DNA from: Porphyrobacter sp.
GTDB taxonomy: Bacteria > Pseudomonadota > Alphaproteobacteria > Sphingomonadales > Sphingomonadaceae
Reading direction: 5' to 3'
DNA length: 8,923 bases
Assembly: GCA_021732945.1 (NCBI GenBank)
Contig: JAKFWB010000220.1
Span: forward strand, 1-8,923
Shown here: piece after piece, positions 1-6,523 of the stretch
How the letters are laid out: each line of letters begins with the position of its first letter
Numbering within the stretch: the stretch's first letter is position 1
The notes under the pieces: generated by a model
The model's database searches: none
Told to the model about the DNA's origin: nothing
What the model saw: the letters and a program-made list of their open reading frames with translations, nothing else
Made by a program: the position numbers and the translations under genes

Positions 1-913
1 CTGGCCCGCGCACTTCAGCCTCAGCCGAGACAATTTCGCTGCGCAACCGCCCAAAGGCAGGGGCACAGGCGGCCATTTCGTTGTAGGCAATCGGTTCGGG
101 CGGGATCGCGGCGAAAATCGCCTCGTAGGGCAACACCGGCTCGACCGCAGATTCGCCCGCCAGCTCACGCAGGCGCAGGCGAGCGTTGTCGCCTGCCTCC
201 AATACCGACGCGAGTTCGAGTTCCAGCTGCGTGGTGCGCGACCGGGCCAGCGTCAGATCGGCCATCGGCGAGACTTCCTGCGCCACCCGCCGCTCAATCG
301 AGGCGACCAGCGTGCGGTGATCGGCCAGCCCCGCTTCGAGCGCGCGGGCGCGCTGTTCGGACTGCACGACGGCGAACCATGCATCGATCATCCCGCTGAG
401 CACGGCGAAACGCGCCTCGCGCAGCGATTCGCCTCCGGCATCGCGCAAGGCGCGGGCCGAATCGATCTGGCTGACGATCGCGCCGCCCGCCCAGATCGGT
501 TGTTCCAGCGTGACATTCACCGCAAGCCCATCCTGATCCGCGAAGCTGGAACCCCGCGTCGCCGCCAGCGCCTCAGCCGAAAGGCTGGGGTAGCGCAGCC
601 ACCGCGCCGCAACGAGATCGGCCTCAGCCACCGCCAGCGCGGCGCGGCTGGCGATCACCTGCGGATTGTCGCCAAGCGCCTGATCGGCCAGCTGCGCGAG
701 CGTGGGCGGCACTCCGGCGGGCACGGCTGACGCTGCGGCGGCGGCATCGGGCGCAGCGGCCACGGGGCCGTAAACCGGAGCTTCATCAGCGACCTGCGCC
801 TGCGCCAGATTGCCTGCGAACAGCGCAGCCATACCCGGCGCAACGACGCTCAGCCACCTGCTGCGCCGTGCCGATCGACCTTGAAGAGGGAGATGAGGTC
901 CCGGATTGCCCAT
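1..913 (-). CDS. TolC-family outer-membrane efflux protein, N-terminal part (runs off left edge)
   Basis: The frame is open from an ATG at 911-913 to the left edge, giving 304 codons with no stop. The N-terminus has a basic stretch (RSARRSR, residues 13-19), then a hydrophobic segment ending near LAQAQ (about residue 40). This is a plausible Sec signal peptide with a long n-region. From about residue 83 it reads NPQVIASRAALAVAEA and then RYPSLS, the usual opening of the first OEP repeat of TolC-like channels. It continues through LEQPIWAGG (136-144) and a long helical stretch containing EVSPMADLTLARSR. Known members form trimeric outer-membrane channels for type I secretion or RND/MFS efflux. 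The substrate and inner-membrane partner cannot be told from this fragment; the second repeat lies outside. No good ribosome binding site precedes the ATG, so the start is uncertain. It is transcribed away from the neighbouring epimerase gene. Confidence 0.85.
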   Translation of the reverse strand, partial: MGNPGPHLPLQGRSARRSRWLSVVAPGMAALFAGNLAQAQVADEAPVYGPVAAAPDAAAAASAVPAGVPPTLAQLADQALGDNPQVIASRAALAVAEADLVAARWLRYPSLSAEALAATRGSSFADQDGLAVNVTLEQPIWAGGAIVSQIDSARALRDAGGESLREARFAVLSGMIDAWFAVVQSEQRARALEAGLADHRTLVASIERRVAQEVSPMADLTLARSRTTQLELELASVLEAGDNARLRLRELAGESAVEPVLPYEAIFAAIPPEPIAYNEMAACAPAFGRLRSEIVSAEAEVRGP

Positions 914-955
914 GCCTGTTGCCGTCAATGGCGCGATCACCGGTTTGCCATCGCT

Positions 956-967
956 GTGTCCGGACAC
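956..967. promoter_or_regulatory. Perfect 12-bp palindrome in the divergent intergenic region (possible operator)
   Basis: GTGTCCGGACAC is its own reverse complement. It lies 42 bp upstream of the TolC-family start and 86 bp upstream of the epimerase start, in the only divergent promoter region of the window (914-1053). The placement would suit a dimeric regulator controlling one or both genes. No convincing -35/-10 pair was seen in the region, and no regulator gene lies nearby. A 12-bp palindrome can occur by chance in GC-rich DNA, so the operator role is inference. Confidence 0.3.
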
Positions 968-1053
968 TCCAATCCACGCAGAAGGCTGGCCAGACAAGCA
1001 AAAAGTGCCGCTCTGCCGCTTGCCGTTGGCGTGAAGCCCGGCGATAGGGCGCC

Positions 1054-2067
1054 ATGCGCACCGTTCTTGTCACCGGCACAGCCGGATTCATCGGCTTTCA
1101 CCTCTCGCAATTGCTGCTGGAGGAGGGGTTCCGCGTCGTCGGCTATGACGGCATGACCGATTATTATGATGTGCGGATCAAGCAGCGGCGGCACCAGATG
1201 CTGCTGCAACACCCGCATTTCACCTGCACCGAAGGCATGTTGGAGGATTTTGACACGCTCCACGCGCTGGCGCTGGCCGAAAAACCCGATGTGATCGTGC
1301 ATTTGGCGGCGCAGGCCGGGGTGCGTTACAGCCTCGAAAACCCACGCGCCTATCTTGATGCCAATCTGATCGGCACCTTCAACGTGATGGAGTGCGCGCG
1401 CGAGCTTGGCGCCCAACACCTGCTGATGGCGTCGACATCATCGGTTTACGGCGCGAACACCGGAATGCCGTTTGGCGAAGACCAAAAATGCGACACGCCG
1501 CTGACCTTCTACGCCGCGACCAAAAAGGCGACCGAGGCGATGGCGCATTCCTATGCCCACCTCTGGACCCTGCCGACCACGATGTTCCGGTTCTTCACCG
1601 TCTATGGTCCGTGGGGGCGGCCCGATATGGCGCTGTTCAAGTTTACGCGCGGCATCCTCGAAGGCACGCCGATCGACATCTACAACAATGGCGATATGTA
1701 CCGCGACTTCACCTATGTCAGCGATCTGGCGCGCGGCATCCGCCTGCTGATTGACTCAGCCCCGGTGCGGCCCGAGACTCCTGAGGACATTGCCCCCGGC
1801 GACAACCTTTCGCCGGTCGCGCCGTTCCGGGTGGTCAATATCGGCAATGGTGACAAGGTGCGCCTGATGGACTTCATCACCGCCATCGAAGCGGAATGCG
1901 GTCGGGAAGCGATCAAGAATTTCATGCCGATGCAGACGGGCGATGTGCCTGCGACCTGGGCTGATGCAAGCCTGCTCCAATCGCTCACCGGCTACGCGCC
2001 GCAGACCCCGTTTCGCGAAGGCGTGCGGCGGTTCGTGACGTGGTACCGGGATTACTATCAGGTCTAA
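1054..2067 (+). CDS. NAD-dependent sugar-nucleotide epimerase, UDP-glucuronate 4-epimerase-like
   Basis: The 337-residue protein is a full-length extended short-chain dehydrogenase. It has the NAD-binding loop TGTAGFIG (GxxGxxG at G8, G11, G14), HLAAQAGVRYSLENP (83-97), a Ser/Thr cluster at 127-130, and the catalytic Y153-x3-K157 pair. The AGVRYSLENP segment and GRPDMALFKFTRGI (188-201) are typical of UDP-glucuronate 4-epimerases (LpsL/Cap1J type) rather than GalE. Such enzymes interconvert UDP-GlcA and UDP-GalA in the cytoplasm to supply lipopolysaccharide, capsule or exopolysaccharide synthesis. The exact substrate is inferred from family resemblance. The ATG at 1054 is placed directly before the nucleotide-binding strand, as usual for the family, although only a weak AGGG lies upstream. 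No glycosyltransferase or other polysaccharide gene is visible in the window, so its pathway is unknown. Its 3' end converges on the small exported-protein gene. Confidence 0.93.
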   Translation: MRTVLVTGTAGFIGFHLSQLLLEEGFRVVGYDGMTDYYDVRIKQRRHQMLLQHPHFTCTEGMLEDFDTLHALALAEKPDVIVHLAAQAGVRYSLENPRAYLDANLIGTFNVMECARELGAQHLLMASTSSVYGANTGMPFGEDQKCDTPLTFYAATKKATEAMAHSYAHLWTLPTTMFRFFTVYGPWGRPDMALFKFTRGILEGTPIDIYNNGDMYRDFTYVSDLARGIRLLIDSAPVRPETPEDIAPGDNLSPVAPFRVVNIGNGDKVRLMDFITAIEAECGREAIKNFMPMQTGDVPATWADASLLQSLTGYAPQTPFREGVRRFVTWYRDYYQV

Positions 2068-2076
2068 TCACCGCGC

Positions 2077-2151
2077 CTATTTCGGCGGCGGAGGCAGGGT
2101 CCCTTCGCCGGGCAGTTCAGCATTACGTTCACGTTCAAGCCGCTGGAGATA
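2077..2151 (-). other. In-frame coding-like tail beyond the stop of the small exported protein
   Basis: Directly after the TAA at 2152-2154 the same minus-strand frame continues for 24 sense codons to a TAG at 2077-2079. It reads YLQRLERERNAEL, then PGEGTL, then PPPPK. The charged helical character carries on from the preceding AEQERVESIER, and the proline-lysine ending resembles a natural C-terminus. The TAG lies only 9 bp from the end of the convergent epimerase gene, a normal spacing for this compact genome. The simplest reading is that this is the former 3' end of the gene, cut off by a nonsense substitution. Confidence 0.55.
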
Positions 2152-2631
2152 TTAGCGCTCGATCGACTCGACCCTCTCCTGCTCAGCGGCAGCTTGGGAA
2201 TCGATGGTCGACAGGCGTTCGGCCCGGGCTTCCTCGATCAGCTTGCCGAAGCGCACGCCGTCTTCCTCGGTCTTGTCCTTGTAGGCAGCTTCGATGAATT
2301 TCTGGGTGCAGCCGGTGAACCCGCCCGCGCCCGCCGGGCTGCAACTCATCGCTCCGAAATCGCCGACATACTTGATCTCTTCAACCTGCCGCGCGCGCGC
2401 CACGTTGGCGGGCGAATCGGAGTACCGCAGGTTCGGCGGGATGCGATAACGATAAGCCTCGACCCGAATTTCGCAGATCACAACTTCGCAGGGCTTCGCC
2501 ACCGGGCATTCATCGGCGCTGTAAGCGATCACCATGTTGATCTTCTCGTCCGCGCTTTGCGCCGCCGCAGGACTGGCACCTGCAAGCACGACGGCTGAGA
2601 CGAGAGCGGCGGGGGCGAGCAGGTGCTTCAT
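2152..2631 (-). CDS. Small exported protein of unknown function, C-terminus probably truncated by a stop
   Basis: I do not recognise the family. The 159-residue product starts MKHLLAPAALVSAVVLAG and has a clear Sec signal peptide with likely cleavage after AAAQ (residue 25), so it should be periplasmic or outer-membrane associated. The mature part has five cysteines (42, 48, 53, 97, 108), including CPVAKPC and VICEI, that could form disulfides. The last about 45 residues are a charged, probably helical stretch (EEARAERL, AAAEQERVE). The ATG at 2629-2631 is preferred over an in-frame ATG at 2671-2673: it has an AAAGGA ribosome binding site about 10 bases upstream and begins exactly at the signal peptide. 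It lies 137 bp downstream of coq7 on the same strand and may have its own promoter, though none was obvious. The terminating TAA appears to interrupt a longer frame. Confidence 0.75.
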   Translation of the reverse strand: MKHLLAPAALVSAVVLAGASPAAAQSADEKINMVIAYSADECPVAKPCEVVICEIRVEAYRYRIPPNLRYSDSPANVARARQVEEIKYVGDFGAMSCSPAGAGGFTGCTQKFIEAAYKDKTEEDGVRFGKLIEEARAERLSTIDSQAAAEQERVESIER

Positions 2632-2768
2632 CGCGGGTGATCCTTTACCGGGCGCGGCTGTTGCGCCAGCCATGCCCCTCTATTGCCCCGCTTGTCTAGG
2701 GCCGAAGGGCTGAACTGGGGGTGAAGCACTATCGCCGCGCGTGGCTGGCGAAAAACGGGGGCCGGGGC

Positions 2769-3290
2769 CTAGATCCGCTCACTCACCTTGATCGCGATCC
2801 GGCAGCCCAGACGGATCGCGCCCGACAGCAGCGGATAGGCCGGCGCGCGTTCCGCGCCATTGGCCAGCGCCGCATCGCGGTGTTCGCGTTCGTCTTCACG
2901 GAAGGCCTCGATCATCTCGGCGAGTTCGGGATCAGCCCCGCTCGCCTCCAACCGGTCGAGCTGTTCGCTGTAATGCTTGTCGATCTCGGTTTCGACCGCC
3001 GCCGTGCAGGCCATCGCCGCTTCCGGGCCGAGCAGCGCCGTGCCTGCGCCCAGCAAATAGCCTGCCGCCGACCAGAACGGGTGAAGCGCCGTCGGCCGCA
3101 CGCCGCGCCGGGCGAGCAGCGCATCAAACTTGGCGCGGTGTTCGGCCTCTTGCGCGGCCATGTGGCGAATTTCTGCCGAATGCGGACCGCGATCACCCAT
3201 CACCGCCAATTGCCCTTCGTAAATCCGGGTCGCACCAAATTCGCCGGCCTGATCAACCCGGATCATGCGGTGGAGGTCTTCGCGCTGCAT
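2769..3290 (-). CDS. coq7: Coq7-type demethoxyubiquinone hydroxylase (diiron monooxygenase)
   Basis: This enzyme hydroxylates 2-polyprenyl-3-methyl-6-methoxy-1,4-benzoquinol, the penultimate aerobic step of ubiquinone synthesis, at the inner membrane. The 173 residues form a four-helix diiron domain. The ligand set is visible as E17 (in DQAGEFGA), E48 and H51 (QEAEH), E100 (AAVETEIDKHY), and E134 and H137 (DEREH), with spacing that matches COQ7. The length is typical of short bacterial and mitochondrial Coq7. The ATG at 3288-3290 is chosen because AAGGAG sits 6 bases upstream and the protein begins MQREDLHRMIRVDQAGE, a family-like start; a longer open frame upstream is not needed. It lies 22 bp after dsbB and is likely cotranscribed with it. 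The protein ends with a short basic helix that could touch the membrane. Confidence 0.95.
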   Translation of the reverse strand: MQREDLHRMIRVDQAGEFGATRIYEGQLAVMGDRGPHSAEIRHMAAQEAEHRAKFDALLARRGVRPTALHPFWSAAGYLLGAGTALLGPEAAMACTAAVETEIDKHYSEQLDRLEASGADPELAEMIEAFREDEREHRDAALANGAERAPAYPLLSGAIRLGCRIAIKVSERI

Positions 3291-3312
3291 TATCGGCTCC
3301 TTCGCGTGTCTC

Positions 3313-3777
3313 TTACTTACGATGCGCGGCGAGCGCCACGATGGCCGCACCGGCAAGGCCCGAAATGAGGAAATTGAACCCCGCGAGCGAAATGCCGAAC
3401 AGATCCCACTGCGCAACATCGCAGCGGATCAACGGGGCGGCGGCGGGGTTCATGACGTCAATCCCCGACGGCAGAGTGGAGCAGCCGGTGATGCCCTCCC
3501 ACCAGTGATACTCGACCCCGGCATGAAAGCCCCCGATCAGCCCAGAGGTGAGGATGGCGAGCCCCGCCAGCGCAGTCCACACCTGCGGCGGCTTCATCAC
3601 ATAGGCTGCAAGGCCCAGCGCCAGCGCGGCGAAATGGGGGTAGCGTTGCCACCAGCACATCTCGCACGGCGGCAGGCCGAAGGCATATTGTGCGATGTAA
3701 GCCCCGCCGAGCAATGCTGCGGGGACCAGCACGGCTAGCAGCCGCGCCCCTTTGGCCTTGGGCCCCAGATTGTCCAT
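3313..3777 (-). CDS. dsbB: Disulfide bond formation protein B (DsbB family)
   Basis: This inner-membrane protein reoxidises the periplasmic thiol oxidase DsbA and passes the electrons to ubiquinone. The 154 residues show four hydrophobic segments (about 12-31, 47-61, 67-85, 129-150). The first redox pair is in LPPCEMCWWQRYPH (C38-C41), the hallmark CxxCxWQRxPH motif. The second periplasmic pair is C99 (ITGCSTLPSG) and C119 (IRCD). All four functional cysteines are present. The ATG at 3775-3777 lies 10 bp after the ctpA stop. It has no strong ribosome binding site, so translation may be coupled to ctpA. The coq7 gene follows after 22 bp; since DsbB uses the quinone that Coq7 helps make, the pairing is functionally sensible, but a causal link is inference. 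No dsbA is visible here. Confidence 0.93.
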   Translation of the reverse strand: MDNLGPKAKGARLLAVLVPAALLGGAYIAQYAFGLPPCEMCWWQRYPHFAALALGLAAYVMKPPQVWTALAGLAILTSGLIGGFHAGVEYHWWEGITGCSTLPSGIDVMNPAAAPLIRCDVAQWDLFGISLAGFNFLISGLAGAAIVALAAHRK

Positions 3778-3787
3778 GGCCCGTGCC

Positions 3788-5137
3788 TTAACGCTTGGGG
3801 GTGCGGAGCGCCACCGTGCTCTTGGTGGTGCGGCGCAGGGTTTCCATCGCGTAATGCAGCTGGAAGTCCTTCACGCCCTTTTCCTCCAGCTGCGCAGCAG
3901 TCAGCTGGAAGCGCGGATCGACGATCTTGTCGACCTCCAACTCCTCGTCCTTGATCGCCAGCTCGTTGATCAGGTGACCACGCAGGTCGCTTTCGCGGGT
4001 CTGGTACTTTTGGCGCAGCGCGTAATCGGGATCGGAAATCTGCGGCACCGCGATATCGGGCTTGATCCCGCCTTCCTGCACCGATTTGCATGCCGGAGTG
4101 AAATAGCGCGCGGTGGTGAGCTTGAGCGCCGCATCATTGCCGAGCGGCAGGAGCGACTGGACCGAGCCCTTGCCGAAGCTGCGCTCGCCCATGATCAGGG
4201 CGCGGCGGTGATCCTGCAACGCTCCCGCGACGATTTCAGAGGCCGAGGCCGACCCGGCATTGATCAGCACAATCATCGGCACGCCTTCGGCCATATCGCC
4301 CCGGAACACCGTTTCAGCATCATAGAGCACCGTTTCGCCCCGCGCCCGGCCACGCTGGCTGACGATCCGGCCATCGGACAGGAACAGATCGGACAGCGCC
4401 ACCGATTCGTCCAGGCTGCCGCCTGGATTGTTGCGCAGATCGAGCACCAGCCCGTTCACGCGCCCGCCAGCGGCCGCTTTCTGGATCGCCTTGTAAGCGG
4501 CGAACACATCCGCGCCGACATTGGCGGAAAATTCGTTGACGGTGATCACGCCAATATTGCCGGTGCTGACTTCATGGGTGACCGGCTCGAGCTCGATCAC
4601 GCCGCGCGTCACGTCGACTTCCAGCGGCTCTTCCCGGCCGGGGCGGAACACCGTCAAGCGGATCGAGCTACCCGAAGGGCCGCGCATCTGCGCCACAGCG
4701 TCATCCAGACTGCCGCCATAGATCAGCTTGCCATCAAGGTGCGTGATGAAATCGCCTGCCTTCAACCCGGCAACCTCTGCCGGGCTACCACGGAACGGCG
4801 AGACGATCTTGACCGCGCCATCCTCCAGTACGACGGAAAGGCCGAGGCCCGAATATTGCCCGTCAATCAGGGTTTCCAGCCGCTGGAGATCGCCGCCATC
4901 GAGATAGGCCGAATGCGGATCGAGCGCCGCCAGCATGCCATCAATCGCGCCGCGGATCAGCACTTCATCCTCAACCGGCTCGACATAGCTTGACTTCACC
5001 CGCTGGAATACCGCGAACAATTTGGCAAATTCCGGCCCGGCGCGGCCATCGACCTGCGCCATGGTGGCGGTGGTGGCAGGGATCAGCGCGACAGCGGTGA
5101 CAAGCGCGGCACTGCGCAGAAGTGCGGCGATGTTCAT
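3788..5137 (-). CDS. ctpA: S41-family C-terminal processing peptidase (CtpA/Prc-like), periplasmic
   Basis: This periplasmic serine protease clips C-termini of substrates, often affecting cell-wall enzymes. The 449 residues begin with a signal peptide (1 to about 27). A family N-terminal helix region follows with DGMLAALDPHSAYL (66-79). A PDZ domain lies at about 90-170 (SGLGLSV, GSPAEVAGLKAGDFI), and the S41 catalytic domain at about 190-370. Catalytic residues are visible as S298 in NAGSASASEI and K323 in FGKGSVQ, 25 residues apart as in Prc; LDLRNNPGG at 232-240 is also conserved. The ATG at 5135-5137 fits the signal peptide and has AAAGGAG about 12 bases upstream. One oddity is TPACKSVQ (347-354), where the family usually has TPSGRSxQ; this puts the protein's only cysteine at 350. 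A lysine- and glutamate-rich C-terminal extension of about 75 residues follows the catalytic domain. It sits between the EnvC-like gene (132 bp) and dsbB (10 bp). Confidence 0.95.
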   Translation of the reverse strand: MNIAALLRSAALVTAVALIPATTATMAQVDGRAGPEFAKLFAVFQRVKSSYVEPVEDEVLIRGAIDGMLAALDPHSAYLDGGDLQRLETLIDGQYSGLGLSVVLEDGAVKIVSPFRGSPAEVAGLKAGDFITHLDGKLIYGGSLDDAVAQMRGPSGSSIRLTVFRPGREEPLEVDVTRGVIELEPVTHEVSTGNIGVITVNEFSANVGADVFAAYKAIQKAAAGGRVNGLVLDLRNNPGGSLDESVALSDLFLSDGRIVSQRGRARGETVLYDAETVFRGDMAEGVPMIVLINAGSASASEIVAGALQDHRRALIMGERSFGKGSVQSLLPLGNDAALKLTTARYFTPACKSVQEGGIKPDIAVPQISDPDYALRQKYQTRESDLRGHLINELAIKDEELEVDKIVDPRFQLTAAQLEEKGVKDFQLHYAMETLRRTTKSTVALRTPKR

Positions 5138-5166
5138 GGGTGCGGAAAGCTCCTTTGTGACACGAA

Positions 5167-5195
5167 TGTATAGGTTTGTCAGGCTGAACGCCAGA
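5167..5195 (-). promoter_or_regulatory. Weak candidate promoter for ctpA-dsbB-coq7
   Basis: On the minus strand TATACA (5167-5172) resembles a -10 box. It would place a transcript start about 20-25 bases before the ctpA ATG, just upstream of its ribosome binding site. A poor -35 (CTGGCG at 5189-5194, 16 bp away) is all that can be paired with it. The 132-bp gap before ctpA is long enough for a promoter. This is offered as a low-confidence candidate only. Confidence 0.22.
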
Positions 5196-5218
5196 TGAGA
5201 GATATGCGAAGCGCGGAC

Positions 5219-5241
5219 GGCGTCTCACAATGCGACACGCC
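5219..5241. other. Hairpin just downstream of the EnvC-like gene
   Basis: An inverted repeat has 8-bp arms (one mismatch) around a 7-base loop: GGCGTCTC on the left and GACACGCC on the right. It lies 28 bp after the stop of the EnvC-like gene and 81 bp before ctpA. No run of T follows in either direction, so it is not a classical intrinsic terminator. It could be an RNA processing or stability hairpin separating the two genes, or chance. Confidence 0.3.
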
Positions 5242-5269
5242 GCACGTCCCACCGGCGCTGACGGGCAAC

Positions 5270-6502
5270 TTAACGCAAGAGTTGCAATGGGTTGACCGGA
5301 TCGCCATCGCGGCGCAGCTCGATCGTGACCGGCATCGCCCGGCCATCCGCCAGACCCATGGGGCTGCCGCCGATCACGCTGTCGCCCACCGCGACGTCCA
5401 CCCGGGCAAGGCCGGTGACGAGACTGGTCCAGCCGCCAGCATGTTCGATGATGACGATTCGCCCGAACCCGCGATAGGCCCCGGCAAAGGCGATGCGCCC
5501 GCGACCAGGTGCCACAACCTGAGCGCCCGATCCCGGAGCGAGCGTCAGTCCGGTGCTGGGGAGCCCGCTATCCCGCCGCGCGCCGAAGCCGATCAACGTA
5601 CGGCCCTGCACCGGCAGCTGGAAATCACCTGGAGGCGGGGCGCTGGCAGTGGGCGACGGCGTGCCGATCGGCGCTTCGGGCAGCGGCGCGGACAGATCGG
5701 CCGGGCGCAGCACCGGGCCGGGCAACCCGGCAAGATAACGCCGCAGCACCGCGACTTCATCCAGCCGGTCAACCAGCCCATCAAGATCGCGTGCTTCCTC
5801 AGCGAAGGCCAGCGCCCGCTCCTGTTCGCGCCCCGCCGCACCCCGCGCTGCGCGGGAGGCGATGCGCTGCTGGCTTTCGAGCGCCGCCAACTCACCACGG
5901 CGTTGACGAAGTGTGCCTTCGCTGGTCCGCAGCGCATCGAGCGAGCGCGCCGCCCGCCGCTCCAGCGTGCGGCCACGGTCCAATTCGCTGCGCAGCGCGG
6001 CGGTGCGGGCGCGGATTTGCGGCACCGCGCTATCGAGCACCGCGCGGACATAAACGACGTCCTTCAGGGAACCGGGTTGCAGCGCCGACAGCGCCAGCGG
6101 TCGGCGCGCGGCGGTCTGCAAGGCGGCGGCGAGGCGGGCGGTCGGCTCCTGCTTGGCGGCCAGCCGTGCGGTGACCTCAGCGCGCGCACTGCGGGCGAGT
6201 GAATAGCGCGCGCGCGCGACCTCGATATCGGCTTCGGCTTGCTGGATGCGGGCGGCGAGCGATGCGGCCTGGCTGGCGGTGCGCTGGGCCGCTTCGGTGG
6301 CTGCCTCTGCCTCCTTGGCAAGGCGGGCCGCGCGGCTTTCAGCGCGGCGGCTTTCGCGCGCGGCGCGGGTGAGGGCGGCTTGCGCCTCGGCCGGACCGAG
6401 CAATTGCACGGCGGAACTCGCCTCGCTCGCGGGCATGGCCGCGAACAGCGCGGCGCAGGCGGCGGCGCTTGTCAGCAGGATCAAAAGCGCAGAACGGTTC
6501 AT
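5270..6502 (-). CDS. envC: EnvC-like murein hydrolase activator with degenerate LytM (M23) domain
   Basis: This is a periplasmic factor of the EnvC/NlpD type, whose known members activate N-acetylmuramoyl-L-alanine amidases during cell separation rather than cutting peptidoglycan themselves. The 410 residues begin with a signal peptide (1 to about 29). A long Ala/Arg/Glu-rich coiled coil follows (about 37-120 and 165-260), then a Pro-rich linker (262-292), and a C-terminal LytM domain (about 293-410: VVAPGRGRIAFAG, IVIIEHAGGWTSLV, DPVNP). Zinc ligands of active M23 enzymes are missing. The HxGxD motif reads STGLT (316-320), the later HL reads GL (364-365), and HLHFE reads PVTIE (391-395); only H354 remains. 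This supports a non-catalytic activator. The ATG at 6500-6502 has AGGA 8 bases upstream and lies 21 bp after rlmH. Assignment to EnvC rather than another LytM factor rests on architecture and neighbourhood. Confidence 0.85.
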   Translation of the reverse strand: MNRSALLILLTSAAACAALFAAMPASEASSAVQLLGPAEAQAALTRAARESRRAESRAARLAKEAEAATEAAQRTASQAASLAARIQQAEADIEVARARYSLARSARAEVTARLAAKQEPTARLAAALQTAARRPLALSALQPGSLKDVVYVRAVLDSAVPQIRARTAALRSELDRGRTLERRAARSLDALRTSEGTLRQRRGELAALESQQRIASRAARGAAGREQERALAFAEEARDLDGLVDRLDEVAVLRRYLAGLPGPVLRPADLSAPLPEAPIGTPSPTASAPPPGDFQLPVQGRTLIGFGARRDSGLPSTGLTLAPGSGAQVVAPGRGRIAFAGAYRGFGRIVIIEHAGGWTSLVTGLARVDVAVGDSVIGGSPMGLADGRAMPVTIELRRDGDPVNPLQLLR

Positions 6503-6523
6503 GGCGTCAGTCCTGCACGATTT

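Noticed and set aside
786..1091. A minus-strand open frame spanning the divergent region and overlapping both flanking genes
   Set aside because: It is out of frame with the TolC-family protein, overlaps the epimerase start, and its product is Arg/Gln-rich without any motif.
2632..2768. Gap between coq7 and the small exported protein searched for a terminator and promoter
   Set aside because: A GC-rich stretch before a short T-run follows the coq7 stop, but no stem longer than 4 bp forms. No acceptable -35/-10 pair was found.
2194..3368. Plus-strand open frames opposite the small exported protein (2194-2598) and coq7 (2721-3368)
   Set aside because: Both are shadows of genes with clear signal peptide or diiron ligands and ribosome binding sites on the minus strand.
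3752..4993. A 413-codon open frame on the plus strand, antisense to ctpA
   Set aside because: It mirrors the S41 protease gene, whose catalytic motifs, signal peptide and ribosome binding site are clear. The antisense product is Arg/His/Gln-rich with no recognisable domain, as expected from a GC-rich complementary strand.
5219..5241. Hairpin after the EnvC-like gene considered as an intrinsic terminator
   Set aside because: No T-tract follows on either strand and the stem has a mismatch, so it is listed only as a hairpin.
5195..6202. A 335-codon open frame on the plus strand, antisense to the EnvC-like gene
   Set aside because: It has a low-complexity Arg/Gly/Ala/Gln-rich product with no motif, while the minus strand encodes a complete signal peptide, coiled coil and LytM protein.
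6205..6220. Alternating GC run (GCGCGCGCGC) considered as a structural or Z-DNA element
   Set aside because: It lies inside the EnvC-like coiled coil and is explained by alternating Ala and Arg codons (residues 96-99).
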